Assembly (NCBI RefSeq): GCF_014262665.1
Contig: NZ_CP046883.1
Location: 1,922,001-1,986,000, forward strand
DNA length: 64,000 bases
Direction: 5' to 3'
Source: Corynebacterium anserum
Lineage (GTDB): Bacteria > Actinomycetota > Actinomycetes > Mycobacteriales > Mycobacteriaceae
The position numbers and the translations under genes are program-made. Position 1 is the stretch's first letter. Every line of letters starts with the position of its first letter. The notes under the pieces were generated by a model that did no database searches, had not been told where the DNA came from, and saw only the letters and a list, made by a program, of their open reading frames with translations. This document shows, one piece after another, positions 8,124 through 17,618 of this stretch.

Positions 8124-9251
8124 ATGAGCTTCATCTTTTCACTCTGCATGGTGCTCTATGCCATCGCACTATCAGCAGCCATGGCCTTTGCCCCCACCTT
8201 TTCCTCTCCAGCAACCCCACTGGGCGTCAAAATCCCCAAGGAACGGAGCCACGATCCAGCAGTCACCCAAGCTCTCAGCGGTTACCGGCACATCATTGTT
8301 CTAGCTGGCGCCATCGCCTCCGTTATCATGCTGCCCACCTGGAAGTTCCCAATCCTCGCTGGTTTCGCCACAACCTTCATTGTCATGGCTAGCCTCTTTG
8401 CCTATGCCAAGCAGCGCACAATGATCATCGCTGCTAAACGTGAAGGAAAATGGTTCGACGACATAGAAACCACGATCGCAGGACAAGTCGCTCAACCACG
8501 TTTCAACAAGGAACTAGGCAAACTTTCTACTCCTCACGTCCCATGGTTGTGGCTACTGGGGTCACTTGCGGCCATTCTCACAGGTATCGCTGTCACCGCT
8601 TATCGCTGGGCAGATATCCCAGAGACCATCCCTACTCACTGGGGTTCCGGCATGCAACCCGATGCATGGTCTGACAAATCCATCGGCACGGTGTTCTTCG
8701 GAGCCTTCATAGCACTCGGTCTACTCGTCTTATTCGCCGCCCTGACCTCCCTCATTGCATGGTCGTCGGTTCATGTCCGCTCTGACCAGACTATTCGGGG
8801 CGCCATCCGCAACCGCGCCAACATGGCCGCAGCAAACAGAGGAATGGGACTATTACTCTTCGGAATAACAGTTCCCCTCATGTTCCTGCAGATTTGCAGC
8901 GCGATCCCCAGCTACCAACATGCCGTACCACTGATCACTATCAGCTTGATAATCATCACCGTCATTTGTGTGCCCATCATGCTGGTCATGATCTATAACG
9001 CTCAATCCTCGGTGGAGGAGTTGGTTCGTCACATCGACGTCGGCGAAACCTCCACCCTAGACAGCCCAGATAACGACAAGTTCTATAAGTGGGGAGTGTT
9101 CTACAACAATCCGGACGATCCCGCGCTCTTCGTAGACAGGCGCTTTGGCGTGGGCTTCGGTTTCAACTATGCGCACTGGCAAACTAAGACCTTTCTCGCC
9201 GCCATTATCCTCAGCGTGATCGGCCTCATTGCCCTGGCGGTCTTCCTCTAG
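8124..9251 (+). CDS. DUF1648/DUF5808 membrane protein
   Basis: A 375-residue integral membrane protein. The middle shows a DUF1648-type segment with the signature IPTHWG(SG)MQPDAWSDK between hydrophobic helices, as in SdpI-like proteins. The C-terminus matches the DUF5808 pattern (KWGVFYNNPDDPALFVDRR followed by GFGFNYAHW and a last helix). About seven to eight membrane segments are visible. AAAGGA seven bases upstream selects the ATG at 8124. It follows the GntR gene by 13 bp and is surely co-transcribed. By analogy with SdpI/SdpR and YtrA systems a role in envelope stress or peptide immunity is possible, but the sequence does not prove it. Confidence 0.85.
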   Translation: MSFIFSLCMVLYAIALSAAMAFAPTFSSPATPLGVKIPKERSHDPAVTQALSGYRHIIVLAGAIASVIMLPTWKFPILAGFATTFIVMASLFAYAKQRTMIIAAKREGKWFDDIETTIAGQVAQPRFNKELGKLSTPHVPWLWLLGSLAAILTGIAVTAYRWADIPETIPTHWGSGMQPDAWSDKSIGTVFFGAFIALGLLVLFAALTSLIAWSSVHVRSDQTIRGAIRNRANMAAANRGMGLLLFGITVPLMFLQICSAIPSYQHAVPLITISLIIITVICVPIMLVMIYNAQSSVEELVRHIDVGETSTLDSPDNDKFYKWGVFYNNPDDPALFVDRRFGVGFGFNYAHWQTKTFLAAIILSVIGLIALAVFL

Positions 9252-9271
9252 GACCTTAGCCACCAAAAGTC

Positions 9272-9661
9272 CTAGCCGTCTAAGCGCTCCTCCAATTGTC
9301 GCCGCAGTTGTTGCTTGTGCGCACGCCGGCCTGAATCCCACTCGGCCAACCCCTCGGTGGCGCGTAGGCGCCACTTCTTAAAGATGAGCATGGATAACGG
9401 CAGAGCAATGAGCAAAGCTAACAGCATGCTGACCAGCAGAGGAAAGAAATCCGCCATCCCCATGACAATCACCACGGAGTGAATCACGAACGTCAACACG
9501 ACGAACAACGCCAAGCGCATGAGACCGTATATTGCAACATCGCGCGCAGCTCGACCGCCTAGCGTTGTTTTCTCACCCGCAGTCTTGCCCTCTGGGGCAC
9601 CTTCAGTTGCCCGGGGAGTGGAATCGGCGTGGATTCGTTGCTGAGCCTTGTCCTTAGTCAC
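9272..9661 (-). CDS. DUF4229-like small membrane protein
   Basis: A 129-residue protein convergent with the DUF1648 gene. A hydrophilic N-terminus of about 40 residues (Thr/Ala/Lys-rich) precedes two adjacent hydrophobic helices (about 45-67 and 70-92) and a basic C-terminal tail with GRRAHKQQLRRQLEERL, which could form a helix at the membrane face. The layout matches the actinobacterial DUF4229 family of unknown function. The start is a GTG at 9661. TAATCT lies seven bases upstream and there is no Shine-Dalgarno sequence, so a leaderless mRNA is likely. Confidence 0.7.
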   Translation of the reverse strand: MTKDKAQQRIHADSTPRATEGAPEGKTAGEKTTLGGRAARDVAIYGLMRLALFVVLTFVIHSVVIVMGMADFFPLLVSMLLALLIALPLSMLIFKKWRLRATEGLAEWDSGRRAHKQQLRRQLEERLDG

Positions 9662-9875
9662 GCACTACAGATTACGACCGCACCCACATAATCGCTAGTC
9701 ACCTGCACGGCATGGGCAAAAATGATAATGGATGTCACTTGTCTCCTAAGGTAGGCTCACGCTTATTGCTCTCAGTCTTACTACGATGGGGAGCACATAC
9801 TTCACGTCATTCGGACACTTTATTTCGACCCTATCGCCCCGTGTCGGCAGACCAATCCTGGGAGGGATGTAATCC

Positions 9876-10313
9876 GTGGGCCGCCTTGTCATCCTTTTAC
9901 TCATCATCGTGACGATCATCGTGCTCTGGAAAGCCTTTGGTCCCGGTTCGGGTGTGCGTTATGGCGATAAGAACCGGCTAACCCATGAGTGGAAGGGGAA
10001 ATTCGGCGCACAAAGGAAGCAGCAGGAGCTCCCCATCAAAGGTCCCGACGATGACCCTGACTTCCTCTGGAACATCGAAAAAGAACGCTTCAAACAACGT
10101 CGCGAGGCAGAACGCCGCGCCGAAAAGGAAGCCGAGGAACGTCGCTTACGCCAAAAGATGGAGGAAAAGTACAAGCAGAAACCGTCCGAGCTAAAAGACG
10201 GCACTCCAGAAACTTACCCGTCCACACCACAAAGTTCCCCGTCCACACCGGAAGGCTCGCCGTCTCAGCACAATGATGATCCAGACGACGGACAGACTCC
10301 CCCTTCCTCCTAA
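9876..10313 (+). CDS. membrane-anchored coiled-coil protein, unknown
   Basis: 145 residues. One N-terminal membrane helix (about 3-20, VILLLIIVTIIVLWKAF) is followed by a conserved-looking stretch, then an Arg/Glu-rich helical segment (about 68-108, ERFKQRREAERRAEKEAEE) that should form a coiled coil, and a Ser/Thr/Pro-rich tail with the short repeat STPQSSPSTPEGSPS. No enzyme motif is present. The GTG at 9876 has GGGAGGG nine bases upstream. Its stop overlaps the end of the convergent kinase gene by four bases. Similar anchored proteins occur in other corynebacteria; the function is unknown. Confidence 0.7.
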   Translation: MGRLVILLLIIVTIIVLWKAFGPGSGVRYGDKNRLTHEWKGKFGAQRKQQELPIKGPDDDPDFLWNIEKERFKQRREAERRAEKEAEERRLRQKMEEKYKQKPSELKDGTPETYPSTPQSSPSTPEGSPSQHNDDPDDGQTPPSS

Positions 10314-11413
10314 ATCAACTCCACACGTGGCGATGAGCCCGTACGGTAGTGGTCAATAAGCAAGAAAATATTGTCCCATTGCTTAAAGACTTCCGCTCGA
10401 TGAAGCAAATCCTCGCGCGTTCCCTGTAAAGGAGCCCCTGCGGCTTGAGCCGCTTCCAGAACCATTCCTGGTAGTTCAGGCGCTGTATCGGCAAAATGCG
10501 CATAGTCCAGTGCCGGATCTCCCACCGTCATGTCGGAGAAGTCGATCACCCCGACCCCTCCGTGCTCATCCCACAAGACGTGGGTATTCAATAGATCCCC
10601 ATGCGTCAGGCAACGTTGCTGGCCTGGGCGGCGCAGCATCCCATCCAGCTCAGCGAACACCTCACGAACATGGCTCATCTCCGCTGACGACAAGTTCGGC
10701 TCCAGGTACACCGGTAACCTGCGCTTCATCAGCGCGAATTTTCCCGGAAGGGAGCGCGCAGTGCGGTTCAATTCAGTAGTCCCAGCGCCGTCGCACCACC
10801 AACTCTCCACCTGCCGCACGGGCGGTAAGTCAGGATCTAGGCTGCGCATTCCCGCGAGCATCCCGCCTAGCTGCTTCGCAGCCCATCGTTTCTGTTCCTC
10901 GCTCATCCCCGACCACACATCCGCGGCCATTGGCTCTCCACGAACCTCGGTCTGCATCGTCAGCATGAGCGGCTGATCCGTGCCAAAGGTTCCGCGGACA
11001 TAGGATTGTCGCACAGTTCCAGGAACGCGCACCGTATCCGGGAGGCTGTCGCCTGTGGATGTGTTGTGAGGGGGTTTACCTGCGTCGAGTGCTTCGTGGC
11101 GCGCCCTCACGGCGGCGAAGTGGCGCTTGGATAGCTGGGCAACTACAGCCGACTCCAAAGGAGCCTGCACCCGGTAGGCCTCCTCGTAAGGCACGCGTAT
11201 CACCACGGTTTCTGGGATCATGTCCGCCAGTTCCCCTTCGCTGGAAGACACCCCGTGTAACTTCACCACGGCGTGATCCATGCCTTGATTGGGGATGCTC
11301 GCCGATTCCCAGGTCAAGTCGCGCCAGGTACGCGCAACCAGCTCCTCAACGGTCTCGGGCGACACCCTCAAACCGTGGGATCCCGTGGAATGGGCATAGT
11401 CATGCCTGCTCAT
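10310..11413 (-). CDS. APH-family phosphotransferase
   Basis: 367-residue protein with the aminoglycoside/macrolide phosphotransferase kinase fold. The catalytic loop HGDLLNTH (about 270-277) and the Mg-binding segment VIDFSDMTVGDPALDYA (about 288-304) match Brenner's motif and the DFG-like element. The N-terminal lobe has the nucleotide-binding strand ETVVIRVPYEEAYRVQ. The layout is nearest macrolide 2'-phosphotransferases and related small-molecule kinases, but chromosomal homologues in actinobacteria often act on sugars or unknown metabolites, so resistance should not be assumed. GGAAAGC upstream supports the ATG at 11413. It lies just downstream of rmlA on the same strand. Confidence 0.85.
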   Translation of the reverse strand: MSRHDYAHSTGSHGLRVSPETVEELVARTWRDLTWESASIPNQGMDHAVVKLHGVSSSEGELADMIPETVVIRVPYEEAYRVQAPLESAVVAQLSKRHFAAVRARHEALDAGKPPHNTSTGDSLPDTVRVPGTVRQSYVRGTFGTDQPLMLTMQTEVRGEPMAADVWSGMSEEQKRWAAKQLGGMLAGMRSLDPDLPPVRQVESWWCDGAGTTELNRTARSLPGKFALMKRRLPVYLEPNLSSAEMSHVREVFAELDGMLRRPGQQRCLTHGDLLNTHVLWDEHGGVGVIDFSDMTVGDPALDYAHFADTAPELPGMVLEAAQAAGAPLQGTREDLLHRAEVFKQWDNIFLLIDHYRTGSSPRVELI

Positions 11414-11417
11414 TGCT

Positions 11418-12290
11418 TTACAGCTTTCCTCGTTTCAGCAACCCCGCCAAGTACTGGCCATAGGCGCTTTTCGCTAGCTTTTGTGCAGCGACGTGGAGTT
11501 GCTCATCATCGATATATCCCATGCGCCAAGCCACCTCCTCAGGGCACGAGACTTTGAGCCCTTGACGCTTTTCAATCGCGCGAACAAAATCCCCGGCTGC
11601 TGCCAAGTCATCAATGGTTCCGGTATCCAGCCATGCGGTGCCACGCGGCAAGACTTCGACCTGCAACCTCCCTTGTTCCAGGTATGTGCGGTTGATGTCC
11701 GTTATTTCCAACTCCCCGCGTGCGCTGGGTTGTAATCCACGGGCAACATCGACCACGTCGTTGGAGTAGAAGTACAGACCAGGCACTGCGTAGTGAGATT
11801 TCGGATCTCGCGGTTTTTCTTCGATGCTGAGAGCCTTGCCGTCCAGATCGAATTCCACAACCCCGTAGGCCTGTGGTTCAGCAACCCAGTAGGCAAAGAT
11901 CGTTCCCCCTTCTGGTTCTTCGAAGCGACGCAGCTGTGTGCCTAACCCAGCACCGTAGAAAATGTTATCGCCCAGTACCAACGCAACTGAGTCTTCGCCG
12001 ATGAACTCTGCGCCAACGATGAACGCTTCCGCCAGTCCATTCGGCGCTGATTGGGTGGCGTAGCTGATATCCACTCCAAATTGGAAGCCATCGCCTAGCA
12101 GGCGCGTGAATTGGGCTGCATCACGCTCGGTGGTGATGACCAAGATCTCCCGAATACCCGCCAGCATCAGCGTAGTTAGCGGGTAGTAAATCATTGGCTT
12201 GTCGTAAACCGGCACCAGTTGTTTGGATATGGTCTGCGTAATCGGCCACAAACGGGAACCGGTTCCTCCAGCGAGGATAATGCCTTTCAT
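11418..12290 (-). CDS. rmlA: glucose-1-phosphate thymidylyltransferase
   Basis: First enzyme of dTDP-L-rhamnose synthesis: glucose-1-phosphate plus dTTP gives dTDP-glucose. It has the nucleotidyltransferase opening [18 protein letters not shown], the [16 protein letters not shown] segment with the catalytic lysine, [11 protein letters not shown] and [13 protein letters not shown] near the C-terminus. The 290 residues match the family. The start at 12290 is fixed by the conserved N-terminus and GGAG six bases upstream. rmlC ends 67 bp upstream on the same strand. Rhamnose is needed for the arabinogalactan-peptidoglycan linker in mycolata. Confidence 0.96.
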   Translation of the reverse strand: MKGIILAGGTGSRLWPITQTISKQLVPVYDKPMIYYPLTTLMLAGIREILVITTERDAAQFTRLLGDGFQFGVDISYATQSAPNGLAEAFIVGAEFIGEDSVALVLGDNIFYGAGLGTQLRRFEEPEGGTIFAYWVAEPQAYGVVEFDLDGKALSIEEKPRDPKSHYAVPGLYFYSNDVVDVARGLQPSARGELEITDINRTYLEQGRLQVEVLPRGTAWLDTGTIDDLAAAGDFVRAIEKRQGLKVSCPEEVAWRMGYIDDEQLHVAAQKLAKSAYGQYLAGLLKRGKL

Positions 12291-12357
12291 TGCGGGCTCC
12301 GCCTCTCCCCTAGTTGTCAGTCGTCTGGTGGTGTGAGCCTGTTCAGTGCGCTGAGTT

Positions 12358-13062
12358 TTAGCCCGAGGGAATTTCCCACGTCTCTGCATCCGCCATGGCC
12401 TCCTGCCACGTTGTGCGGAGTTCTTTTTCCCAACCTCTCACGTCGTTCCACGTGCTGAGGCGAGAGTCCACTGTAGCCAGGGCTGGTGCGCGGAGATCTT
12501 TCTCCGACAAAATGGCCTCTTCTTTAGCAATACCCCAGTTGATAGCGAGGGTGTCATCGAATGGATCGACCTCGTATTCACGCTGTGGGTTATACGCCTC
12601 GGTCACCAGATAACTCACTGTTGCTTTTTCACTCAACGCCACAAAACCATGCCCCACACCGAGTGGCACGAAGATCCCAGTGTTGTTATCTTCGCTCAGC
12701 TCCACCACGATGTGTTTGCCGAATGTGGGAGAGCCTTTACGCAGATCCACCAATATGTCCTTCACACTGCCTGAAACGCACGTCACGAATTTGGCCTGAC
12801 CAGGGGGAACATCGGCCAAGTGTATGCCGCGTACCACATTTTTCACCGAGCGGGAGATGTTGGCCTGGGCGATCTCAAACGGATAACCGAGCTTGTGCGT
12901 GAATTGCTCACTACGGAACCACTCGTGAAATGTGCCGCGCTCATCACCGAACACGCGCGGGGTGAAAAGCCAGGCGCCTCTGATGGGCAAGTCGGTAATG
13001 CTGCCTTCCTCCGGTGCCAGAGCGTCAGCGGAGAGGTCCAGTTGTGTCTCGCTGGAAGTCAT
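12358..13062 (-). CDS. rmlC: dTDP-4-dehydrorhamnose 3,5-epimerase
   Basis: Cupin-fold epimerase of the rhamnose pathway. Visible signatures are [14 protein letters not shown] (about 37-50), [18 protein letters not shown] with the catalytic His81, [12 protein letters not shown], and the active-site tyrosine region [14 protein letters not shown]. The match is to mycobacterial RmlC (VRGIH...PPGQAKYVTC). The 234-residue product has about 25 extra N-terminal residues and a C-terminal tail of about 40. In some corynebacteria this domain is fused to the reductase RmlD; here it stands alone and no rmlD is in the window. TAGAGT six bases before the ATG suggests a leaderless mRNA. Confidence 0.94.
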   Translation of the reverse strand: MTSSETQLDLSADALAPEEGSITDLPIRGAWLFTPRVFGDERGTFHEWFRSEQFTHKLGYPFEIAQANISRSVKNVVRGIHLADVPPGQAKFVTCVSGSVKDILVDLRKGSPTFGKHIVVELSEDNNTGIFVPLGVGHGFVALSEKATVSYLVTEAYNPQREYEVDPFDDTLAINWGIAKEEAILSEKDLRAPALATVDSRLSTWNDVRGWEKELRTTWQEAMADAETWEIPSG

Positions 13063-13261
13063 AACTTCACTCTAGCGACTGGGTGGGACAGTCCAGGCGA
13101 TTGCTTCTGTAAATAACGCTGAGCAGTTACCTCACATGACTCTGAGCACTCACCTCAGACAACGAGGAATACTTGCTTCACATTCCGAGAAATACTCGCT
13201 TCACATGGAGCTGGCACATTAAGGGGAGGGGCTGATTGACCAAACGGAGTTTGGTAATGAG

Positions 13262-14017
13262 TTAGTAATAGCAGGCAAGCGGCCCGTCGGGGCCGTCGAT
13301 GACGGTAATGGGAGTGTTGAAAATCCGGGTGAGGATATCGTCTTGCATAATGCCCTGCGCCGGCCCAAACTCCACGATTTTTCCGTCTTTTACCGCGCAG
13401 ATGTAATCCGCATACTTAGCGGCAAAATTGATATCGTGCAGAACCACCAAGATCGTGCGGCCAAATTCGCGCGCAGCTTGCTTGAGGTGTGTCATCATCT
13501 GCACGGAGTGGGCAATGTCCAGGTTATTCAGTGGCTCATCCAGCATCACATAGTCTGTTTCTTGGCACAGAACCATGGCAACGTAGGCACGCTGACGCTG
13601 CCCTCCGGAGAGTTGATCCAGGTAGCGGTTTTCCAGCGTGGTCAATCCCAGGAAATCAATGTACTGGGAAATAATCTCCTCGTCTTTGGCGGTCAAACGG
13701 CCTTTCGAATAGGGGAAACGTCCGAACCCAACCAACTGCCGCACCGTGAGTTTGGTGATGAAGTGATTTTCTTGACGCAAGATAGACAGCACCTTGGCCA
13801 AGTCCTTGGATTTTGTGCTAGCCACATCCAAATTCGCCACAGTGATCGTGCCTTCATCAATGTCGAGAAGACGCCCAATCATTGTGAGCAAGGTGGATTT
13901 CCCGGCTCCGTTCGGCCCAACAAAGGCCGTGATACCGCCAGCGGGAATCTCCAGGTCTGCCGGGCCAATGGCGACGTCGCTGGAGTACTGCTTCTGAACG
14001 TTGTCTAGCTTGATCAC
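13262..14017 (-). CDS. iron-siderophore ABC transporter ATPase
   Basis: 251-residue ABC ATPase. Walker A is GPNGAGKST (about 33-41), the Q-loop is LRQENHF, the signature LSGGQRQRAYVAM and Walker B YVMLDEPLNNLD, followed by VVLHDINFAAKYAD as the H-loop. The spacing and the HDIN...A..YAD string are typical of FepC/CeuD/VctC ferric-siderophore importers. The start overlaps the stop of the upstream permease by four bases, so the two are translationally coupled. It powers the permease pair encoded at 14014-16150. Confidence 0.93.
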   Translation of the reverse strand: MIKLDNVQKQYSSDVAIGPADLEIPAGGITAFVGPNGAGKSTLLTMIGRLLDIDEGTITVANLDVASTKSKDLAKVLSILRQENHFITKLTVRQLVGFGRFPYSKGRLTAKDEEIISQYIDFLGLTTLENRYLDQLSGGQRQRAYVAMVLCQETDYVMLDEPLNNLDIAHSVQMMTHLKQAAREFGRTILVVLHDINFAAKYADYICAVKDGKIVEFGPAQGIMQDDILTRIFNTPITVIDGPDGPLACYY

Positions 14018-15114
14018 AGGCGACCCTTTCGGAGAATCACGAAGAGGAATACGGCACCACCGACTAGTTCGATGATGATGGAGACCACGCCTTGGGCGTA
14101 GAAAACGTGGTTCATGATGAAGTACGCACCGGTGAGAACCACTAATCCGATGAAAAAGGCCATCGGGAAGATGTACCGGTGGTCATAAGTATCAGCACAC
14201 TGGTACGCCAAGGTCGCTACGAGGAATCCCAGGAAACTCATCGGACCGACCAGCGAAGTGGACAAAGCCATGAGCACAGTCACCAAAACGAGGATGTACA
14301 CAGCGAATAGCTTGTGATTGATGCCCAGATTGACGGTGGTATCCCGCCCCAAAGCCAGCACATTGAGCTTGCGACCAGCGAGAAACAATGAACCACCGGC
14401 CACGAGCATCACTGGAATAGCGATGGGAAAGTACTCGGGGTCCGCATTGCTTATGGAGCCGAATAGCCGTGCCGTCAGCACATCGAATTCGCTGGGGGTC
14501 AGCAAGCGCTGCATGAAAGTGGACACAGACCCCAGGCCCCCACCAATCACCACACCGATGAGCAGCATGGCGTGCATATTGGAGTGCTTCGCCGTAAGCA
14601 ACCAGCTGTAGAGCACCAGAGACAATCCAACCATCAACACTAATTGGAACAGGAAGGTATCCAACGTACGTGCAGCATTAAAACCGGCCACACCGCCGAT
14701 AAAAATCGTCGTGGTGTGGATCGCCACGTAGAGCGATTCAAACCCCATGATGGAAGGGGTGATAATGCGGTTATTCGTCACAGTTTGGAAAGCAACAGTG
14801 GCTATCGATTGACAAAACGCGACGATGACCATGGCTATCACGGCGTTCATACGCCTCTCCGCGATCAACCAAAATTGCACGGTTCCAAAGGGCATAGGGT
14901 TGTCATAGGCCAGCAAACCAAAGGAAAACAGTACGCTCAGGATGGCGACCGCCCCGAGGATCATCCAGTACTTCTTCGCCGCTCGGGAGTCCTGGAAGGC
15001 ACCGGCCCCCCTCCGCCGTTTTTTCTGCACCGTGGTGGCGCCAGAAGTGGCGTCGGAAGAAGAAGGAAAATCGGCACGTTTATCCGGGTGATGGGTACTC
15101 ACGGTATTAGCCAC
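14014..15114 (-). CDS. FecCD-type siderophore permease (second)
   Basis: 366 residues with about nine hydrophobic helices after a basic hydrophilic N-terminus of about 45 residues (with QKKRRRG). It belongs to the FecCD/BtuC permease family as shown by LALGRDTTVNLGINHKLF and by SLVGPMSFLGFLVATLA, the cytoplasmic loop and following helix that contact the ATPase. It is closest in layout to CeuC/VctG-type permeases for catecholate siderophores. It starts inside the end of the upstream permease (eight-base overlap) and ends in a four-base overlap with the ATPase, forming a tight three-gene unit. Confidence 0.9.
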   Translation of the reverse strand: MANTVSTHHPDKRADFPSSSDATSGATTVQKKRRRGAGAFQDSRAAKKYWMILGAVAILSVLFSFGLLAYDNPMPFGTVQFWLIAERRMNAVIAMVIVAFCQSIATVAFQTVTNNRIITPSIMGFESLYVAIHTTTIFIGGVAGFNAARTLDTFLFQLVLMVGLSLVLYSWLLTAKHSNMHAMLLIGVVIGGGLGSVSTFMQRLLTPSEFDVLTARLFGSISNADPEYFPIAIPVMLVAGGSLFLAGRKLNVLALGRDTTVNLGINHKLFAVYILVLVTVLMALSTSLVGPMSFLGFLVATLAYQCADTYDHRYIFPMAFFIGLVVLTGAYFIMNHVFYAQGVVSIIIELVGGAVFLFVILRKGRL

Positions 15115-16150
15115 GGTGACGCTGCCTCACAATCAGTGTGATGAAAACGACGGCGCCGACCACGCCCAAAATCACAGATACAGGAATCTCAAACGGGGAA
15201 ATGATGATGCGGCTGATGATGTCGCACACCGCAACAACGGCAATCCCCGTCAAGCAGACCCACGGGAGGTTCGAACGTAAATCATCGCCGCGAAGCATCG
15301 AAACGATGTTGGGAACGATCAGTCCAAGAAACGGCAAGTTTCCAACCACCACGGTGACCACACCTGTGGCAATCGCGATGAGACCGGTACCGATAATCAA
15401 CATGCGCTGATAGTCCAACCCCACCGACGTAGCGACATCCTCACCTAATCCGGCAACAGTCAAGCGATCAGCGTAAATAAACACGGCGATGACTACGACA
15501 AGAACGATCCACAGCACCTCATACTGCCCGCGGTAGACAGAGGTGAAGCTGCCCGCGAACCATACCCCCAGGGACTGCAGCATATCGGTCTCCAACGCAA
15601 AAAACGTCGAGACCGAGCTGACCACAGCGCCCAACATAATACCAATAATCGGCACCACCAAGGAGGAGCGTAAGGACACGCGACGCAGGAAGAGGAAAAA
15701 CACCATCGTCCCCACGAAGGAAGCAATCACGGCACCAACCATGCGGCTCATCACAGACGCCATGGGAAACAGAGCCATGACGATCAGCAGCCCCAAACCT
15801 GCCCACTCCGTGGTGCCCGTAGTGGTTGGAGAGACGAAACGATTCTGCGTCAGCATTTGCATCACCAGGCCAGACATCGCCATCGCAGCACCGGCGAGCA
15901 CCAGGGCGATGGTACGGGGAACGCGGGTAATGCTGAACATCTCGGCACCGAAGTCGCCGGAGAAAATGTCATACTCACCAACCAACAGGGATGCTGCGAG
16001 TAGAACTAAGACCACCAGAACGCCGAGGAGCAGCTTCCAGTCGAAAAGCTTGGCCCGGGTACGTGCGAAGCGCCGTGGCTCGAGGCTGCTTTCTTGCGCA
16101 CTACGTACATCGGTTGAGGCATTATGCACATCAGTTAACGCTGCGGGCAC
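15107..16150 (-). CDS. FecCD-type siderophore permease (first)
   Basis: 347 residues, FecCD family, with about nine membrane helices. Family strings include RVPRTIALVLAGAAMAMSGLVMQMLTQNRFVSPTTTG, VAGLGEDVATSVGLDYQ and VVGNLPFLGLIVPNIV, the ATPase-contact region. The GTG at 16150 is chosen: AAAGG lies about eleven bases upstream. A TTG at 16189 in the same frame lacks a ribosome-binding site but cannot be excluded. A DtxR-like box at 16260 lies upstream, so this gene probably begins the permease-permease-ATPase transcript and is iron-repressed. Confidence 0.88.
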   Translation of the reverse strand: MPAALTDVHNASTDVRSAQESSLEPRRFARTRAKLFDWKLLLGVLVVLVLLAASLLVGEYDIFSGDFGAEMFSITRVPRTIALVLAGAAMAMSGLVMQMLTQNRFVSPTTTGTTEWAGLGLLIVMALFPMASVMSRMVGAVIASFVGTMVFFLFLRRVSLRSSLVVPIIGIMLGAVVSSVSTFFALETDMLQSLGVWFAGSFTSVYRGQYEVLWIVLVVVIAVFIYADRLTVAGLGEDVATSVGLDYQRMLIIGTGLIAIATGVVTVVVGNLPFLGLIVPNIVSMLRGDDLRSNLPWVCLTGIAVVAVCDIISRIIISPFEIPVSVILGVVGAVVFITLIVRQRHRG

Positions 16151-16259
16151 TATGCTCAGTCGCCTTTCATGTTGGTTGCGGTAGAGCAACTGGCCAACGG
16201 CTATTGGCTCCTATCCACCAGCTGTTGGCTCAACATTGCCCTACTTTGGGTCACTTAAC

Positions 16260-16278
16260 TTGATATAGCCTAACCTAA
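16260..16278 (-). promoter_or_regulatory. DtxR-like iron box before the permease operon
   Basis: A 19-base site whose right half, TAGCCTAACCTAA, matches the DtxR consensus (TTAGGTTAGSCTAACCTAA) perfectly; the left half is degenerate (TTGATA). By eye about 14 of 19 positions agree. It lies about 110 bp before the chosen start of the first permease gene. Iron-dependent repression is inferred from the site and the gene family. The 343-bp gap 16151-16493 holds this box and a terminator but no gene. Confidence 0.7.
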
Positions 16279-16380
16279 TTGCGCCGCGAGGTACACCCGA
16301 AGTCTCCGCGCCTTTTCAGCATTCTGCCTGCGCAAATACAGCCGATGTAAGCAGCTTGACAAGGAGGAACGCTAGCTATC

Positions 16381-16412
16381 GAAAAATTCCGGGAGCGTAT
16401 TATCTCCCGAAA
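16381..16412 (-). terminator. terminator after the siderophore-binding protein gene
   Basis: Read on the minus strand, arms TTCGGGAG and CTCCCGGAA (one bulge, eight-base loop) are followed by TTTTTC. It lies about 80 bp past the stop of the lipoprotein gene. It separates that gene's transcript from the permease operon, which then relies on its own iron-box promoter. Confidence 0.75.
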
Positions 16413-16493
16413 TCTCTCTATTTTCGCAGCTCAGATATTGCGCAAATGCTCCACTAGGAGGAAGAGGTTACCTTCTTCCCTCCACTCTTCTGG

Positions 16494-17489
16494 CTATCCC
16501 TTGTGCTTTTCCATAGCGTCAGCAATCTGGTTGAGCACCTTGGTGTACGTGATAATGCTCTCATTTGTGTAGGTGTCAGCGGGTGCCAAAACTACGTTGT
16601 CATCCTTCACCGCAGTCACCTTAGCCAAGGCCTGGTTCTTCTTGATCACATCGACCGCTGGAGTGTAGCCCTCCTCTTCACCAGCCTGAATGGCTGCATC
16701 ACGGTCCAGAACAAGCATCCAGTCTGGATTCGAATCGGCAATAGCCTCAACAGAGATGTCGTCACCCTTGTGATCGTCGGTTGCATCCTTGACCTCGAGA
16801 GCAGGCTTCATGCCGATCCACTCGAACATAGGACCAAAGAAGCGACCGACCTTAGGGGCCACGTAACCGATCTCACCACCAGAGACATTCACTGCCATAA
16901 CGGTAGACTTGCCATCGTAGGCATCCTTAGCGCGCTTAAGAGCTGCGTCGAAATCATCGATCAGCTTCTGGGCTTCTTTTTCCTTGTCGAAAATCTTGCC
17001 CAGTTCAGTAACCTGTCGCTTCAGCTCCTGATCCATTGGCTTGTCATCGCGGGGCTCAAAATCAACGATGGCCGTGTTCGGGTTCAGTTTTTTGATTTCG
17101 TCATACTGAGAGTCGAAACGCTGCCCATTGATAATCAGGTCAGGCTGAGTCGCCACCAAAGCCTCGAGGTTTGGCTCACGGTGGCTTCCCATGTCCGCGA
17201 TGTCATCATTGTTCTTGTAGTCGGGAATGGTTTTTGGGATCAGACGCTTAGGAGCAGCAACCAGATCAACGCCCCACTCGTCAAGAACCTCGAAGGTGCG
17301 GTTATCCGTAGAGGCAACCGCCTTCGGATTCTGTGGAACTTCTTGCGTACCAAAGTTGTCTTCAACTGAAATCTTCTGAACAGATGCGGAATCCTTCGTT
17401 GAGTGTCCCTCATCAGAAGTAGAGCAGCCGGTCAAAATCAGACCAGATGCCGCAACAAAAGCAAGCAGCTTGGAACGAGTGGAAGCCAT
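16494..17489 (-). CDS. siderophore-binding lipoprotein
   Basis: 331-residue substrate-binding protein of the FecB/CeuE/FatB type. The signal peptide ends in a lipobox, LILTGC (Cys about 22), followed by a Ser/Asp/Thr linker. The mature part has the family segments NPKAVASTDNRTFEVLDEWGVD, LEALVATQPDLIINGQR and VNVSGGEIGYVAPKVGRFFGPMFEWIGM. It should capture a ferric siderophore for the adjacent importer. AGGAG lies just before the ATG at 17489; an in-frame TTG at 17501 is a weaker start. Its promoter (TTGACT, 18 bases, TATTGT at 17646-17617) overlaps a DtxR-like half site. It is transcribed separately from the permeases. Confidence 0.92.
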   Translation of the reverse strand: MASTRSKLLAFVAASGLILTGCSTSDEGHSTKDSASVQKISVEDNFGTQEVPQNPKAVASTDNRTFEVLDEWGVDLVAAPKRLIPKTIPDYKNNDDIADMGSHREPNLEALVATQPDLIINGQRFDSQYDEIKKLNPNTAIVDFEPRDDKPMDQELKRQVTELGKIFDKEKEAQKLIDDFDAALKRAKDAYDGKSTVMAVNVSGGEIGYVAPKVGRFFGPMFEWIGMKPALEVKDATDDHKGDDISVEAIADSNPDWMLVLDRDAAIQAGEEEGYTPAVDVIKKNQALAKVTAVKDDNVVLAPADTYTNESIITYTKVLNQIADAMEKHKG

Positions 17490-17618
17490 ATTCTCCTGCA
17501 ATTCATTCGGATACGCGAGAATTTCTCAGCACATCGGTGTAGTCAGTATTTTTGCGGAATTTCCTGCGGAAACTCCCATAGTTTTCTTTTGCTCTTCACA
17601 AGCAAACCCATGCTAAAC

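Noticed and set aside
9741..9760. A CTAAGGTAGGCT stretch that resembles half a DtxR box.
   Set aside because: Only about 11 of 19 positions match and the downstream gene is not an iron gene; the match is likely chance.
10310..11413. Antibiotic resistance call for the APH-family kinase.
   Set aside because: The kinase motifs are clear, but the chromosomal context beside rmlA and the general family similarity do not identify a drug substrate.
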